Shown: positions 1 to 10,256, numbered from the stretch's first letter. The stretch: 64,000 nt of DNA from Plantago ovata (GCA_028274465.1 CM051455.1:75378489-75442488); one strand, 5' to 3'. Numbers and translations: made by a program. The notes: generated by a model from the sequence alone, not told the origin.

Positions 1-54
1 GATTTTTAGTGTGTGTTGTGAGTTTATTTTCCTTTTTCGTAAAGTTTGTACTCC

Positions 55-84
55 AACCTATTCTTTCGAATAGGTTTGGGGAGG
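55..84 (+). repeat. Hairpin plus polypurine-like tract (Athila internal)
   Basis: Nine-base arms AACCTATTC (55-63) and GAATAGGTT (68-76) flank a 4-base loop and run into TGGGGAGG. The same unit occurs at 15961-16000 (with a longer spacer) and at 16081-16109 on the opposite strand, that is, in the same sense within the related element. The G-rich tail resembles the true polypurine tract of the family. Confidence 0.75.
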
Positions 85-126
85 TTGTTTGTGTGTCATT
101 ATTTCTTTTTCGTTGTGCTACTGCTG

Positions 127-262
127 GCTAGAAAAAAAAAGAAAAGAAAAAATTCCAGGAAAAAGAAAAAAATCTGGAAAAGAAAAAAAAGAAAAAAAGA
201 AAAAAAAAAAGAAAGACCCCAAAAAAGCAAAGAAGGATCAAAAAAAAAAAAAAGAGCCAAAA
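127..262 (+). repeat. A/G-rich low-complexity tract
   Basis: Almost pure A and G, with short AAAAAG runs. The related Athila element has the complementary T/C-rich tract at about 15825-15905, so it is an ancestral part of the element and not a poly(A) tail. Confidence 0.8.
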
Positions 263-861
263 AGCAGTTTAGCAAAGTGTTTGTCTCATTTTTCAATTCT
301 TGTAATGTTCGTAATCGAGTTGTAATTTTTGTCTTTTGTTTGTTTGAGTGTCATCTGTTCTAGACCACCCTCGTCCTGCCATTCAGGAAGTGGTGAATAG
401 TTTAAGGCTTTGCTTGAGAGATGGGTAGAATAGGGGAGTGTTATCTTTTTTAGGGAACCCTCCTTCGTTTGATGAGAGCCAGTATTGGTTCGACCTCTTT
501 GAGGAAAAGTCTTAACTTGGTGAACAGTAGTAAGTCCTCAGTTTCATAGGCACGGGACAACCATTCGTATTTTAACATGTTTCATTACGTCGTCACTGAC
601 TAGGTCTAGGTAGAGAATGTTACGAGAGACTATCTTGTTTGACATAAGTGCATTTGTGAATGTGTATGAGTCAATCGAGGCATTCTTCAACCTATATCCA
701 TGTTATGATTTGTATGGTTTTTGTTCATATGTTTTTTGATAGATTCAATAGATTAGTTAATTTCATTTGGCATGAGACTCCATTTTTTGTGTTGCATTGT
801 TTTTTGCATTAGAGTCTAGCTTAGTTGCTTGAGGACAAGCAAATGTTCGGTTTGGGGAGTT

Positions 862-1178
862 TGATGAACGTGTATTTTACACTTTCATTCGAGTCTTTTT
901 TCACCAATTTAGCTATCCTCTATGTTAATTTATCTATATTTTAGTGCATTTTATTAAAATAGTGTCACGTTTCCCTTTAGTTTGCATTTTACAGGTTTTA
1001 GGTGAAAAACGTGGTTTTTCGGGCAATTATATTGAAGAGAACGAAGAATCGGTGTTCCTAGGACATTTTTGGAGTATCTAGAAGATTCCGAATGTGATTT
1101 GAAGTCTAGGGGTCGAGTTTGAAGGCTTAAAGGTCACTAGAAGGCAAAAACCGAGTCCGAAAAGGAAAAGAAATCCAA
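862..1178 (+). repeat. Truncated Athila-type LTR (start only)
   Basis: Starts TGATGAACGTG right after the polypurine tract and follows the solo LTR at 55621-56809 for about 315 bases. Similarity stops after AAATCCAA near 1178, where copia-type sequence begins. Only the first quarter of a roughly 1.2-kb LTR remains. Confidence 0.8.
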
Positions 1179-1189
1179 TGCATGTCAGC

Positions 1190-2475
1190 AAGGAAAGCAA
1201 ACCAAATCTTCTTTCAAGAACAAGGCAGTACCGTCAACTACAAAACCTTTACAACTCTTACACATGGACTTGTTTGAATCTTCTTCAACAAGCTATGCTG
1301 GTAAGAAGTATGGTCTAGTCGTGGTAGATGACTATTCAAGATTCACTTGGNNNNNNNNNNNNNNNNNNNNNNNNNNNNNNNNNNNNNNNNNNNNNNNNNN
1401 NNNNNNNNNNNNNNNNNNNNNNNNNNNNNNNNNNNNNNNNNNNNNNNNNNAAACGGAAGAATCGTACCCTGAAAGAAAGCCGCAAGAAACAATGCTTGTG
1501 ACACTGAGATAAGTGAGGCTTACGGGTTGAAGCGATTATACCGCCTGCTATACTCAGAATAGATGTTTGATTACTAAGGAATACAACAAAATCCTTATGA
1601 ATTGTTTGTTGGAAGACTCCTAACATCACTCATCTAAGAGTATTTGGTTGCAAGTGTTTCGTTCTTAACAATGGTAGAGAATACCTAAGAACATTTCAAC
1701 CAAAGGCAGACGAAGCGATATTTCTTGGCTACTCCTTGCATAGTAAAGCTTACAGAGTTTACAACAAAAAGGCACAAAAGATTGAAGAATCTGTGCATGT
1801 TGTATTCTACGAAAAGACACAAGGTGTGCCTGCTGAAGAAGAAATATCAGAATGTATGAAAAAGCTAATCATACATGAGCAAAGAACTGAATCTGATGCT
1901 AGGCAAATCAAGTCAATTGAACTAAATGATGATTCTGACAATGATTCTCCTCCCCGAGTCATGACAAGATAAAATAGTTCACGACAAAGAATTTCCAGCA
2001 AAAGATGCGGTTGCTCCGGAAGTTGCTGAAATTACGCAATCTCCAGTGCCTGCTGATGAAATACCTCAACCCAGCAATGCTGAACAAGCAGTGCTGACGA
2101 TCAAATCTCAGCAGAGACACAAATTCCCAGTAGTACTGAACAAGTACATACTGAAGAGTCACATGCTGATGAGCAAACATATCCTGATCCAACAAACAGG
2201 AAACCTGTTAATAAATGGATTAGAGATCATCCCTCTACGGATATGATTGGCGATATTAATAAACGCCAAGTGACTAGATCCAAAGCTACTCAAGGACTTG
2301 CTGAAGAAGCAACTGTCGTAGAAGTAGAATCTTTATTCTCTTGCTTTGTTTCAGAAATTGAACCTAAAACCATAGAAGAAGCTTTGAAGCATTCTGAATG
2401 GATAAAGGCAATGCAAGAAGAATTGGATCAATTTGAAAGAAACAAGTCTGGAAACTTGTGCCACTTGCTGAAATA
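1190..2475 (+). pseudogene. SIRE-type integrase core and C-terminal region (fossil)
   Basis: Left of the gap the reading contains LLHMDLFESS and VVVDDYSRFTW, the start of a copia integrase core. Right of the gap it shows the conserved THLRVFGCKCFV and FLGYS motifs, followed by the variable linker rich in S, D and E that precedes reverse transcriptase (EALKHSEWIKAMQEELDQFE). Treated as a broken part of the SIRE-type element. Confidence 0.8.
1351..1450. other. Assembly gap (100 N)
   Basis: Exactly 100 N, the usual placeholder for a gap of unknown size. It falls in the integrase region of the SIRE-type element; both flanks are copia-type, but true distance and continuity are unknown. Confidence 0.99.
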
Positions 2476-2489
2476 AGAAAGCTATTGGT

Positions 2490-3885
2490 ACAAAGTGGGT
2501 GTTCAGAAACAAGCTGAGCGAGTCTGGTGAAGTAACAAGAAACAAAGCACGCTTAGTTGCTCAAGGTTACTGTCAGACTGAAGGATTGGACTATGATGAG
2601 TCTTACGCTCCAGTTGCAAGATTGGATGCAATTAGGCTTTTCTTGGCCTTTGCTGCTCACAATGACTTCATTGTTTACCAAATGGATGTTAAGAGTGCAT
2701 TCTTAAATGGTGAACTTGCTGAAGAAGTCTACCTAGAACAACCCCCTGGCTTTGAACTTCCCTCAGAAACCAAGATGGTATATAAGCTTCAGAAAGCTGT
2801 ATATGGTCTAAAGCAAGCACCAAGAGCATGGTATGATACCTTAGCTAAGTTCTTGCTGGAAAATGGTTTCAAGAAAGGTGAAGTTGACAAAACTCTTTTT
2901 ACCATGAACCATGATGGTAAATTAATCTTAGTTTTATGTGGATGACATAATTTTTGGATCTAAGGACAAGCAACTTTGTGATGATTTTGCCAAACTCATG
3001 ACAAATAAGTTTGAAATGAGTATGATGGGAAAATTGAATTATTTCCTAGGGTTGCAAGTCAAGCAACTCAAAGATGGAATATTCATAAATCAAGCAAAGT
3101 ATGCGAAAGAAATGCTCATAAAGTTTAGGATCAAAGAGGATGAAAAACCTGAAAAGATCCCTATGAGTGTTGGTACCAAATTGGGCTATACTAAAGAGGA
3201 CAAAAGTGTTGAAGAACACAAGTATAGGAAGCTCATTGGTTCCTTGTTGTATTTAACAGCAAGTAGACCTGACATTCAGTATGCTGTTTGTGTGTGTGCA
3301 AGATTCCAATCGGATCCAAGAGAATCACACTACAAAAAGGCAATTAAAATACTGAAATATGTTAAAGGTACAGTCAATGTTGGATTATGGTATCCAAAAG
3401 ATTCTGGACTTGAATTGGTTGGCTATTCTGATGCTGATCATGGTGGATCAACTCTTGATAGAAAAAGTACCTCTGGAACTTGTCAGTTTTTGGGTACTAG
3501 ATTAATATCATGGTTCAGCAAGAAGCAAACGTGTGTCGCCAATTCATCTACAGAATCTGAATACATTGCAGCTGGTTGTTGCACAGCTCAAATCCTATGG
3601 ATTCAGCAACAATTAAGAGATTATGGTATTTCTGCAAAGAAAACACCAATCTTTTGTGATAATACAAGTGCTATTGCAATTACGCAAAATCCTAAGTTTC
3701 ACTCTAGGACCAAGCACATTGATATTAGACATCATTTCATTAGAGATCATGTGGAAAAAGGTGATATTGAGGTTGTGAAAGTAGGTACTGAAGATCAGCT
3801 TGCTGACATCTTTACCAAGCCCCTACCGGATAATAGGTTCGCAATGCTAAGGTATAACCTTGGATTGATTGAACTACCTCAATAA
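2490..3885 (+). pseudogene. SIRE-type reverse transcriptase and RNase H region (fossil)
   Basis: Reverse transcriptase motifs are clear: [57 protein letters not shown] and the DD-containing MDDIIFGS. RNase H follows, with YSDADHGGS, KSTSGTCQFLG, SSTESEYIAA and RTKHIDIRHHFIRDHVEKG, and the usual copia ending LADIFTKPLP. This is the best preserved protein part of the element, but pol as a whole is not intact. Confidence 0.9.
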
Positions 3886-3903
3886 AGGATACACTTGGCA
3901 GAA

Positions 3904-4263
3904 TGCTGAAACAGGTATTCAGCAAGCCAAAGTATTCCTGTCCAAAAGACCAAGTCACTAATTTCTTCTAAGAAATGATAAGTCACAACATGATTGCTGA
4001 AACAGGCATTCGGCAAGTAATTCCTTCAAAACAAGTATTTGTTAGGAAACTTGATCACTTGCTGAGACAGGAACTCAGTAAGTGAAAGAACTTAAGGATT
4101 GCTGAGACGGGTACTTAGACAATCAAAAGATACTGAAACAGGTATTCAAGTATCAAAGGAATTTTCTGAAACGGGAATTCAGAAAAAGAGCAAAATCTCA
4201 TCTCTCAGATTTTACCAAAGGATGTCTCAAATTGCAAAAGAATTTACTGATACGGGAAATCAG
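3904..4263 (+). repeat. Series of seven hairpins with constant loop ACRGGNA
   Basis: Seven small inverted repeats lie at 3904-3924, 3994-4016, 4055-4085, 4097-4124, 4129-4154, 4162-4186 and about 4243-4266. Each has a 7-base loop reading ACAGGNA or ACGGGNA. The stems differ from copy to copy yet still pair (7 to 12 bp; some have one wobble pair or one bulged A). The series starts 19 bases after the pol region ends. Confidence 0.85.
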
Positions 4264-4301
4264 AAATATCTTTTAAACTTAGAAAATATGAGATATCTAA
4301 G

Positions 4302-4312
4302 TAAGGGGGAAC
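4302..4312 (+). other. Internal polypurine-like tract
   Basis: AAGGGGGAACT closely resembles the 3' polypurine tract AAAAAGGGGGAAATT at 10242-10256. It lies between pol and the extra ORFs. Whether it primes plus-strand synthesis is inference. Confidence 0.5.
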
Positions 4313-4439
4313 TTTCAGCAAGTAGCTAGATTGTTAATTCAAACTCGCTGAAAAGATTCTTGTCTATTTCAGCAAGCAATCTATCCCTTATTACTCGGTA
4401 AAATCAATTTGTGACGTTAAGCTGGCACAGATAAACTCG

Positions 4440-4792
4440 CAATAAATCATGACATGAAATTCAATCGTGGCCATTGATTAAAAGGAGTTATTAATCTAAC
4501 GGCTAACAAAACAAAGAGAGAGAGTGCTCTGACGGTTTTAGTTAGTGGGCCACTACGCATTCAATGCAAAGGCTCCACTATCTCCAGTGTTTCTCTGTTT
4601 TACCCTTGCTGAGAACTCAAATCGATTGAGTTTCTCACACACCAGAGACACTATATAAAGAAGGAGTTAGAGAAATGACAAAATTCTTTAACTCACATTT
4701 CCTTTCTCTGCAATTTCTAGCCTGAAACTACTGTACCTCCGGTCAAAAAGCAAACTATCTTTTTCGTACAATTTCTTGCTCTATATAAAGAA
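4440..4792 (+). promoter_or_regulatory. Internal promoter-like block upstream of the extra ORFs
   Basis: The 12-mer CTATATAAAGAA occurs twice, at 4651-4662 and 4781-4792, the second directly before ATGGCTCC. A pyrimidine-rich stretch lies between. The first copy sits about 140 bases upstream of the first extra ORF, which suits a TATA box with a short leader. No transcription evidence is available. Confidence 0.45.
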
Positions 4793-5967
4793 ATGGCTCC
4801 CAAGAGACAGTCATCTAAGTCCTCAAAATCGTCAAAGGTTGACAGTGCTGAAACACGCATTGCTCCGGTGACTGCTCCGACGACTTCTCTGACCCAAGAC
4901 ACAGCGAAAGTTGTGTTGAAAAACGACCGAATCACTGTAAAACCTATGCCTCCGTCATATCTTGACACTGCAAAGTGTGAGATGTTGATGCAATGGGGAG
5001 GTTTGCAAAAGAAAAGTACATTAGGTACTTTTATGAACAAGAACTTGATGACCAAAATGAAGAGGCGCTTGAGTTCATCAAGCAACAAGGCCTCATGAAC
5101 TTTATCTCTGCTCGCACTAAGCAAGTGAGCATGATTGGTACCATGGAGTTCTACAATAATGCAGAAATCCAGTCCCTTATAGACAGTAATGGAGTCACTG
5201 AAAAAGTGATCCTTACTTATGTCCAGAACACGCAAATCGTCCTGAAATGGACTGATGTAGCGGAGATTTTTCAGATTCCAACCACTGGAACTGAAGATGA
5301 CGTCACTGCTTCTGACGATGAAATTGAAGCTTTCTACAGTGACGTCAGAAATGCAAAAATGAAGAAAGGCGAGATAGCCCCCGTGACTTGGACAAAGCAC
5401 GTTAAAAGAAAGCATCTCTGTCCTTCACTTGGTCTAGTAGCTCTGCTACTGATTAAAGTTCTTGACTCCCAAGTTGGAGGAATTGACCAAGTAGGCCTGA
5501 GAAGATGGCCATTGCTGATGCATATCCATGAGAATAAATCGGAACTTAACTGGGCTAAGTACATTTTCAACAGGCTTGTTGATTGTGTTACTAAGTTTAA
5601 GGTAAAGGTAGAAGACAACAAGGTCTCACCTTCCTTTCCAGTTATGTATGGAATCAAGATATGCTATATCCTTGAACATTTCAGGATTCAGCTAAGAAAC
5701 CCATTGCCAATCAAGAAATCTGTGTGCAATGTGGGAAGATCTTTCTACAAGCAGAATGTACCTAAGATTGCTGGTAAGAAAACCAAGAAGACAACAACTG
5801 CAAATGTTGTCAGCACAAGCCAGCAAGAAAGGTATACAACAGCTGCAGATGTTACCCCTCAGCAACTTAGAGATGAAACTGCTGTTGGAGGTGGTAACAC
5901 AAATGAAACTGCTGTAGAAAATCAACAAGGTACGTGTACAAGAGCCGTTGCTGAAATGCAACAATAG
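4793..5967 (+). pseudogene. First extra ORF region of the SIRE-type element (unknown function)
   Basis: Begins MAPKRQSSKSSKSSK, a basic Ser/Lys-rich head. A region of about 200 residues follows, with features such as EKYIRYFYEQELDDQ and DVAEIFQIPTTG, resembling the plant transposon-associated proteins found downstream of pol in SIRE and Athila elements. It ends in a Gln/Thr-rich tail. No transmembrane segment or signal peptide is evident, so 'envelope-like' is only positional. Broken. Confidence 0.55.
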
Positions 5968-6164
5968 ATGACTCTGGGAAACTGGAGAAATCTAAAAAGA
6001 AAAAGAGGAAAGCTGATGATGACACCCAGACTGCAGCGTCATCAGCAAATCCCGTACCTAAGAGGAGACGGACAAGTAACAAAAGAAAGAAGACACTAGC
6101 TTCTCAGTCAGTCCCCAATGTCCAAGACTCCTCAGTCAATTCCTAGACAAATGCTGAAACGCAT

Positions 6165-9100
6165 TTGCCAGTAGATGTTGTTGAAGTAATTACTGAAACA
6201 TACATCAGCAATGTTGAAGTGTTTGCGGAAGCCTTCAACAATCAACTTAACGTTGATAATTCTACTGAGAATAGACCACAAGGCAGTGGAAATGAAATTC
6301 CTGCCCAAGTCCCAGATATCTACTTTGTAGATAATCTAGATGATCAAACCATGGAACCAGTAAGCAACATTGCTGCTGATATGCAAAGAGCGGCACTTGC
6401 TGATGCTGCTGAACAGATGGTTGCTGAACAAGCAACTCATCAAGTTGCTGAAACCCAGCTTACTGATGGACCAGTTGCTGAGATAGCAATGGTTCCTGTT
6501 CTTGAAGTTGCTGAAACTCAAGAAGCATTATTCAAAGACGCATCTCTTGATGCTGAGAATACTGGCCGAAGTTCACCCAAGACTTCAATTGACAAAGTCC
6601 AGCTTGTACTGGAAGATTTAAGCAAACAAATGGAGTTGGAGATTGAAGAATCATCCAACAAGTCAATTGATCTCTTCATGACAAGCAGTGAGCTTAAAGG
6701 TCAAGTTGCTTCTGCTCAACTTGTCAATTCAGAGACAAGGGAGATTGCTGAAACCGCACAGCTTTCTCAGTTAGAGCAAACTCAGAAGTCTGCTGAAGAA
6801 ACAGTCCAAGAAGCTGAAGAAACTGTTAATGCTGAAAGGACTGAGCCACAACCTGTCCTTCCTCAGCAGGTAGTTAATTCAACCATCAGTAAAACTTCAA
6901 ATTCTGAAACTTATTCTTTTGCTAATATTATATTATCTCTACAGACTTCTCAAGATACAAGTCAGATGGTTGCTGAAGCCTCTGAACCAGAACCAACACT
7001 CCCTGCTCAGCAGGTAGTTAATAATTTTGGTATAAAAACTAAGTTTGACAGCTTAGTACTTGTGTCTAATTTTAACTTATTTCAGGATGAACAAATGGAG
7101 GATGCTACTCCAGCTCCTCATGGAATGGAAATTGTACTACATGAGCTTGCTGACTCTCAGCAGGCTCAAAAGGAGACCACTGAAGTGGTACTCATCACTG
7201 AAGATCAGCAAGTAAGTTCTGAAGAACTTTACTTGAGCTTCAAGAGGACAACTTTGTCAAGAGTTGCTAAATCCGTCAGCAACTGGCAAAGATATAGGAG
7301 AATGGACTTCTCAGATCTTCACCTTCATCTCTCAAATGAGAAAAAGAGATCTTCACTGCTGAAGCTCGAAACATTTGTCCACTCCATCCTTCCTGACGAA
7401 ATGACATATTCTCAGCAAATGAGTTCAAATCTGATTGCTCAAATCAGAGAGAATATGAAGGCCAAATTTAAGAGTGCCTCTCCAGCTGAACAAGCTGTGA
7501 TGCTCAAAGGCTCCTTTGTTCCTGTGGTGGCTGATCCCCACAAACTAACTGAGGAAGAGGAAGTGACAAGTGTTGCTTTGTATAAGCACGTTGAGCTAGT
7601 CATTTTGACTGATGATGAAGAAGAAGAAGAAGATGAGAACATTCCCACTGATCCCAGTGATGATGAAGGGAAAGATTCTAAGGACAAAAAGGATGACAAT
7701 GATGACAATCAAGGTCCAAGTCCTGGTGTTGATGGATTAAAGTTAACAGTTGCTGAAACTAATCCCTCTGACAATCAGCAAGCTGAACAACAACAATCTC
7801 AGCAAGAATCTCAACCTCCTCCTGCTGCTGCTGAAAATCAAGCACCTGTACAAGGTGCTGATACTGAAGAAGAATACGCCAGAACAAGGGCTGCCTTGAA
7901 AAATGGCAAGAGTCCAGTTTCTGATGCCAAGGTTACTGAAGAAAACCTTGAAGATGAGGATGAAGATTACCAACGAGCTCTACAAAATAGTCTCGTGATC
8001 CATGCAAGGCATACGCAGGATCTGGAAATTGGTGAATCTTCAAGACCAAAATCGAAGGAAGTTCCATCCCTTCCACTTACTACTGGCGCAACTCCAGTTA
8101 TTGAGTCTCAAACGTTGCCCTCAGCAACTACTCAATTAAAACTAACTACTGGCGAAACTCCAGTAATTGAGCCCCAAACTCAATTAAAACAACTATCTAC
8201 TGGTGAAACTCCAGTCGTTGAGTCTGAAGTGTTGCCATCAGCAACCACTCAACAAAAAGGAAGTGAAGCTATTGACAAAGGCTCCAAAGTCGCTCAACTT
8301 GATGAATCAGAGGATGATGACGACTTGTCAGAAAATGATGATGAACAATCCAAAAGAGACCCAAAAGTCGTTCAGATTCCTCCTCCTGATTACATCGATG
8401 ATTTAGACGATGGACTAAGAGCCGAATTGCTGACGCGTGATGATCAGTTTGCTTCTGAGATTAAGGTTCATTCCTTAACACCGCATTTAGTGCCGTTCCC
8501 AAGAGTTGAGGAGTTTACTCCCAGAATTCTAGCACTAAAGCAAGTCCATGATGCCTGCAAAGCTGAAGATGAGGCATTGCTTGCTGAGAGCCCACTTGAC
8601 ATTGGAAAAATACTGGCTACAGTGCTGAGACGCACTACAACTTTGACAATAGCTCAGAGAGACATAAGTCTTTATCACAAGAGCTATGAAGAAGATGTAA
8701 GTCAGGCGCTCAGGCTTGCAAAGACTGCTCTCGTCAAAGCTCAGAATATTATGGATGAGAAGGCCGCAACAGAGAAAAGACATGAAGAGAACATGATGAA
8801 TATTCAAAAAGAGTTAGCAACAATGAACTCTGACCAACAGGAAATCATCATGAAATATAACAGCCTCAACACTCTTGCTGAAAACTGCAATGAGTTTTAT
8901 TCTCTGCACATCACTCCGATGTTGCAATCCATGTCTAAGGGGGAAAAGAAGACTAGAAAAAGCAATCAAACCCCTCCTACTCCTGCTGCTAATGTGCCAC
9001 TTCCACTAGAACCTCTTGCTGAAAGAGAGCAAAGTTCTAAAAGACAAGCAGAAACTGAGTTAAATTCAGCAAGTACCAAAAAGAGAAAAACCGCTGCTGA

Positions 9101-9389
9101 AACTCAAGATTTCTGTCACAATGAAAGTCATCACAATCTGAATGAAGATGATGAAGAAGATGATGACAATCAAACAATAGCTCAAGCCATAAGAGCTAGA
9201 CCCTTAACAGCCATAACTCCGTCTGGCCACTCAAGGCATTTTTCGTCTGACTCTTCAGCAAGAGATCAAGACAATGCTAAAACAAGAAGAAGAAGGCAAA
9301 GACAGGAAGAGAAAGGCTGGCCAGCATTGCTATTGGCTCCGGCATTGAATATACAAAGACCAGCAATAATGAAACCACTCAGAATGTGA
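6165..9389 (+). CDS. Long acidic, low-complexity ORF of the SIRE-type element
   Basis: About 1,070 codons stay open. The protein is rich in Glu, Gln, Ala, Ser and Thr, with AET and AEQ repeats in the first 300 residues, acidic runs around residues 480-510 and 690-715, a three-fold TTGETPVIE repeat near 640-700, and a basic tail. The helical stretch around residues 830-900 could form a coiled coil, as proposed for SIRE envelope-like proteins. Two segments (about 6868-6944 and 7012-7085) look intron-like: both begin CAGGTAGTTAAT and end in a pyrimidine-rich AG. I do not recognise a catalytic domain. Function unknown. Confidence 0.5.
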   Translation: MPVDVVEVITETYISNVEVFAEAFNNQLNVDNSTENRPQGSGNEIPAQVPDIYFVDNLDDQTMEPVSNIAADMQRAALADAAEQMVAEQATHQVAETQLTDGPVAEIAMVPVLEVAETQEALFKDASLDAENTGRSSPKTSIDKVQLVLEDLSKQMELEIEESSNKSIDLFMTSSELKGQVASAQLVNSETREIAETAQLSQLEQTQKSAEETVQEAEETVNAERTEPQPVLPQQVVNSTISKTSNSETYSFANIILSLQTSQDTSQMVAEASEPEPTLPAQQVVNNFGIKTKFDSLVLVSNFNLFQDEQMEDATPAPHGMEIVLHELADSQQAQKETTEVVLITEDQQVSSEELYLSFKRTTLSRVAKSVSNWQRYRRMDFSDLHLHLSNEKKRSSLLKLETFVHSILPDEMTYSQQMSSNLIAQIRENMKAKFKSASPAEQAVMLKGSFVPVVADPHKLTEEEEVTSVALYKHVELVILTDDEEEEEDENIPTDPSDDEGKDSKDKKDDNDDNQGPSPGVDGLKLTVAETNPSDNQQAEQQQSQQESQPPPAAAENQAPVQGADTEEEYARTRAALKNGKSPVSDAKVTEENLEDEDEDYQRALQNSLVIHARHTQDLEIGESSRPKSKEVPSLPLTTGATPVIESQTLPSATTQLKLTTGETPVIEPQTQLKQLSTGETPVVESEVLPSATTQQKGSEAIDKGSKVAQLDESEDDDDLSENDDEQSKRDPKVVQIPPPDYIDDLDDGLRAELLTRDDQFASEIKVHSLTPHLVPFPRVEEFTPRILALKQVHDACKAEDEALLAESPLDIGKILATVLRRTTTLTIAQRDISLYHKSYEEDVSQALRLAKTALVKAQNIMDEKAATEKRHEENMMNIQKELATMNSDQQEIIMKYNSLNTLAENCNEFYSLHITPMLQSMSKGEKKTRKSNQTPPTPAANVPLPLEPLAEREQSSKRQAETELNSASTKKRKTAAETQDFCHNESHHNLNEDDEEDDDNQTIAQAIRARPLTAITPSGHSRHFSSDSSARDQDNAKTRRRRQRQEEKGWPALLLAPALNIQRPAIMKPLRM
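8075..8265 (+). repeat. Three-copy coding repeat (TTGETPVIE type)
   Basis: Three consecutive units encode TTGATPVIE, TTGETPVIE and STGETPVVE, two of them followed by a Leu-Pro-Ser-Ala-Thr-Thr-Gln tail. Unit length varies around 60 bases. It lies within the acidic ORF. Confidence 0.75.
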
Positions 9390-9988
9390 TCAGAAACATT
9401 CATGGTTGCTGGATCCTAAAGCTGGAAGACTTGCTGGTAAATGAGTTCTTTCCTACAGCCATTTTGAATCAGATGTTCAAATGGATTGAACTCAAGGTCC
9501 AAAGAAAGCAAAGAGAAGAATCTCTCCCAAGAAATATTGCTGGGAAATGGTTGAATCTAGAGGTCTATGTAAGAAGAGTTGCCATTGGTAAGACATACAA
9601 GCAAGAACCAAATCTGATCAAACCACCTGGCATCGCTTACTATGCTGACCCGGTAACAAACAAACCTAAGAAGAAACTTGGATTGATTCCTTATGAGTAC
9701 TTCTATCTGACTGCTCAGGATCAAGAAGAAGATCTTCTCTGGTTAAGAAAGATTCATCCGAGAAACATTTCAGATACACAGCTTCTCCATGCCAGCAATT
9801 GGGGCATGCATTTGTGGGTAGTTAACTACATGGAAATGAATGCTGAAAAGCATCATCATACTGCCTGCATAAATGTAAGAATTCTTCAACTACAAGTCCG
9901 TAGGCTTCTGGAAAACTACGAGAAGGATTGTGTTGAATTCACTGCTCTTGCTGAGAAGAGAGAGATTCTGAGAAAATCCTCTGAATGA
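9386..9988 (+). CDS. C-terminal extra ORF of the SIRE-type element (unknown)
   Basis: Two hundred residues overlapping the end of the acidic ORF by four bases. It contains a globular-looking core (LEVYVRRVAIGKTYKQEPN, EYFYLTAQDQEEDLLWLR) and a C-terminal helix rich in Glu, Lys and Leu. It is much less repetitive than its neighbour. I do not recognise it; proteins of this kind lie between the extra ORF and the 3' LTR of SIRE-type elements. Confidence 0.45.
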   Translation: MIRNIHGCWILKLEDLLVNEFFPTAILNQMFKWIELKVQRKQREESLPRNIAGKWLNLEVYVRRVAIGKTYKQEPNLIKPPGIAYYADPVTNKPKKKLGLIPYEYFYLTAQDQEEDLLWLRKIHPRNISDTQLLHASNWGMHLWVVNYMEMNAEKHHHTACINVRILQLQVRRLLENYEKDCVEFTALAEKREILRKSSE

Positions 9989-10240
9989 GTTTAAGCCTCT
10001 GCAATAGTTTCTTGTTAAAGTTTTTGTTTGCTGATTCTTTGTTATCTATGCTTTCTTGTAAACTTCTGAACGATAACTTTCAGCAATGAATTCTTTTTGA
10101 CTCTTATTGGTTTTTGATTATGCAACTTACTTATGCTTACTGTTTATTATTTCAAGTATGCTTGCATTAATCATCTGATTTATTCAACATCAGAAACCTC
10201 TAAAAGGGTAACAATTAATTTAGCCATGGATTGCTATCAT
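9989..10240 (+). other. 3' untranslated stretch of the SIRE-type element
   Basis: AT-rich sequence between the last extra ORF and the polypurine tract; no ORF or repeat seen. Confidence 0.6.
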
Positions 10241-10241
10241 C

Positions 10242-10256
10242 AAAAAGGGGGAAATT
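10242..10256 (+). other. 3' polypurine tract of the SIRE-type element
   Basis: AAAAAGGGGGAAATT directly precedes the LTR start TGTTAGGAATC at 10257. Confidence 0.85.

Larger units (their letters stand above)
1..861 (+). mobile_element. 3' internal end of an Athila-type Ty3/gypsy element
   Basis: This stretch matches, in opposite orientation, the segment 15190-16080 of the Athila-type element at 13969-21597. The shared parts are the A/G-rich tract, the 9-bp hairpin followed by GGTTTGGGGAGG (55-84), the block around 540-700, and the tract GGTTTGGGGAGTT at 849-861 directly before an LTR that begins TGATGAACG. It is therefore the untranslated 3' internal region with its polypurine tract. I see no convincing protein here; the small ORFs over the A-rich tract are low-complexity artefacts. 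It is a fossil fragment whose 5' part lies outside the window. Confidence 0.8.

Noticed and set aside
46-363. Lys-rich ORFs over the A/G tract
   Set aside because: Pure composition effect of the A-rich tract; the same tract in opposite sense lies in the related Athila element.
4793-9988. Calling the extra SIRE ORFs a true viral envelope
   Set aside because: No signal peptide, transmembrane anchor or glycoprotein features are visible; the term is only positional in this lineage.
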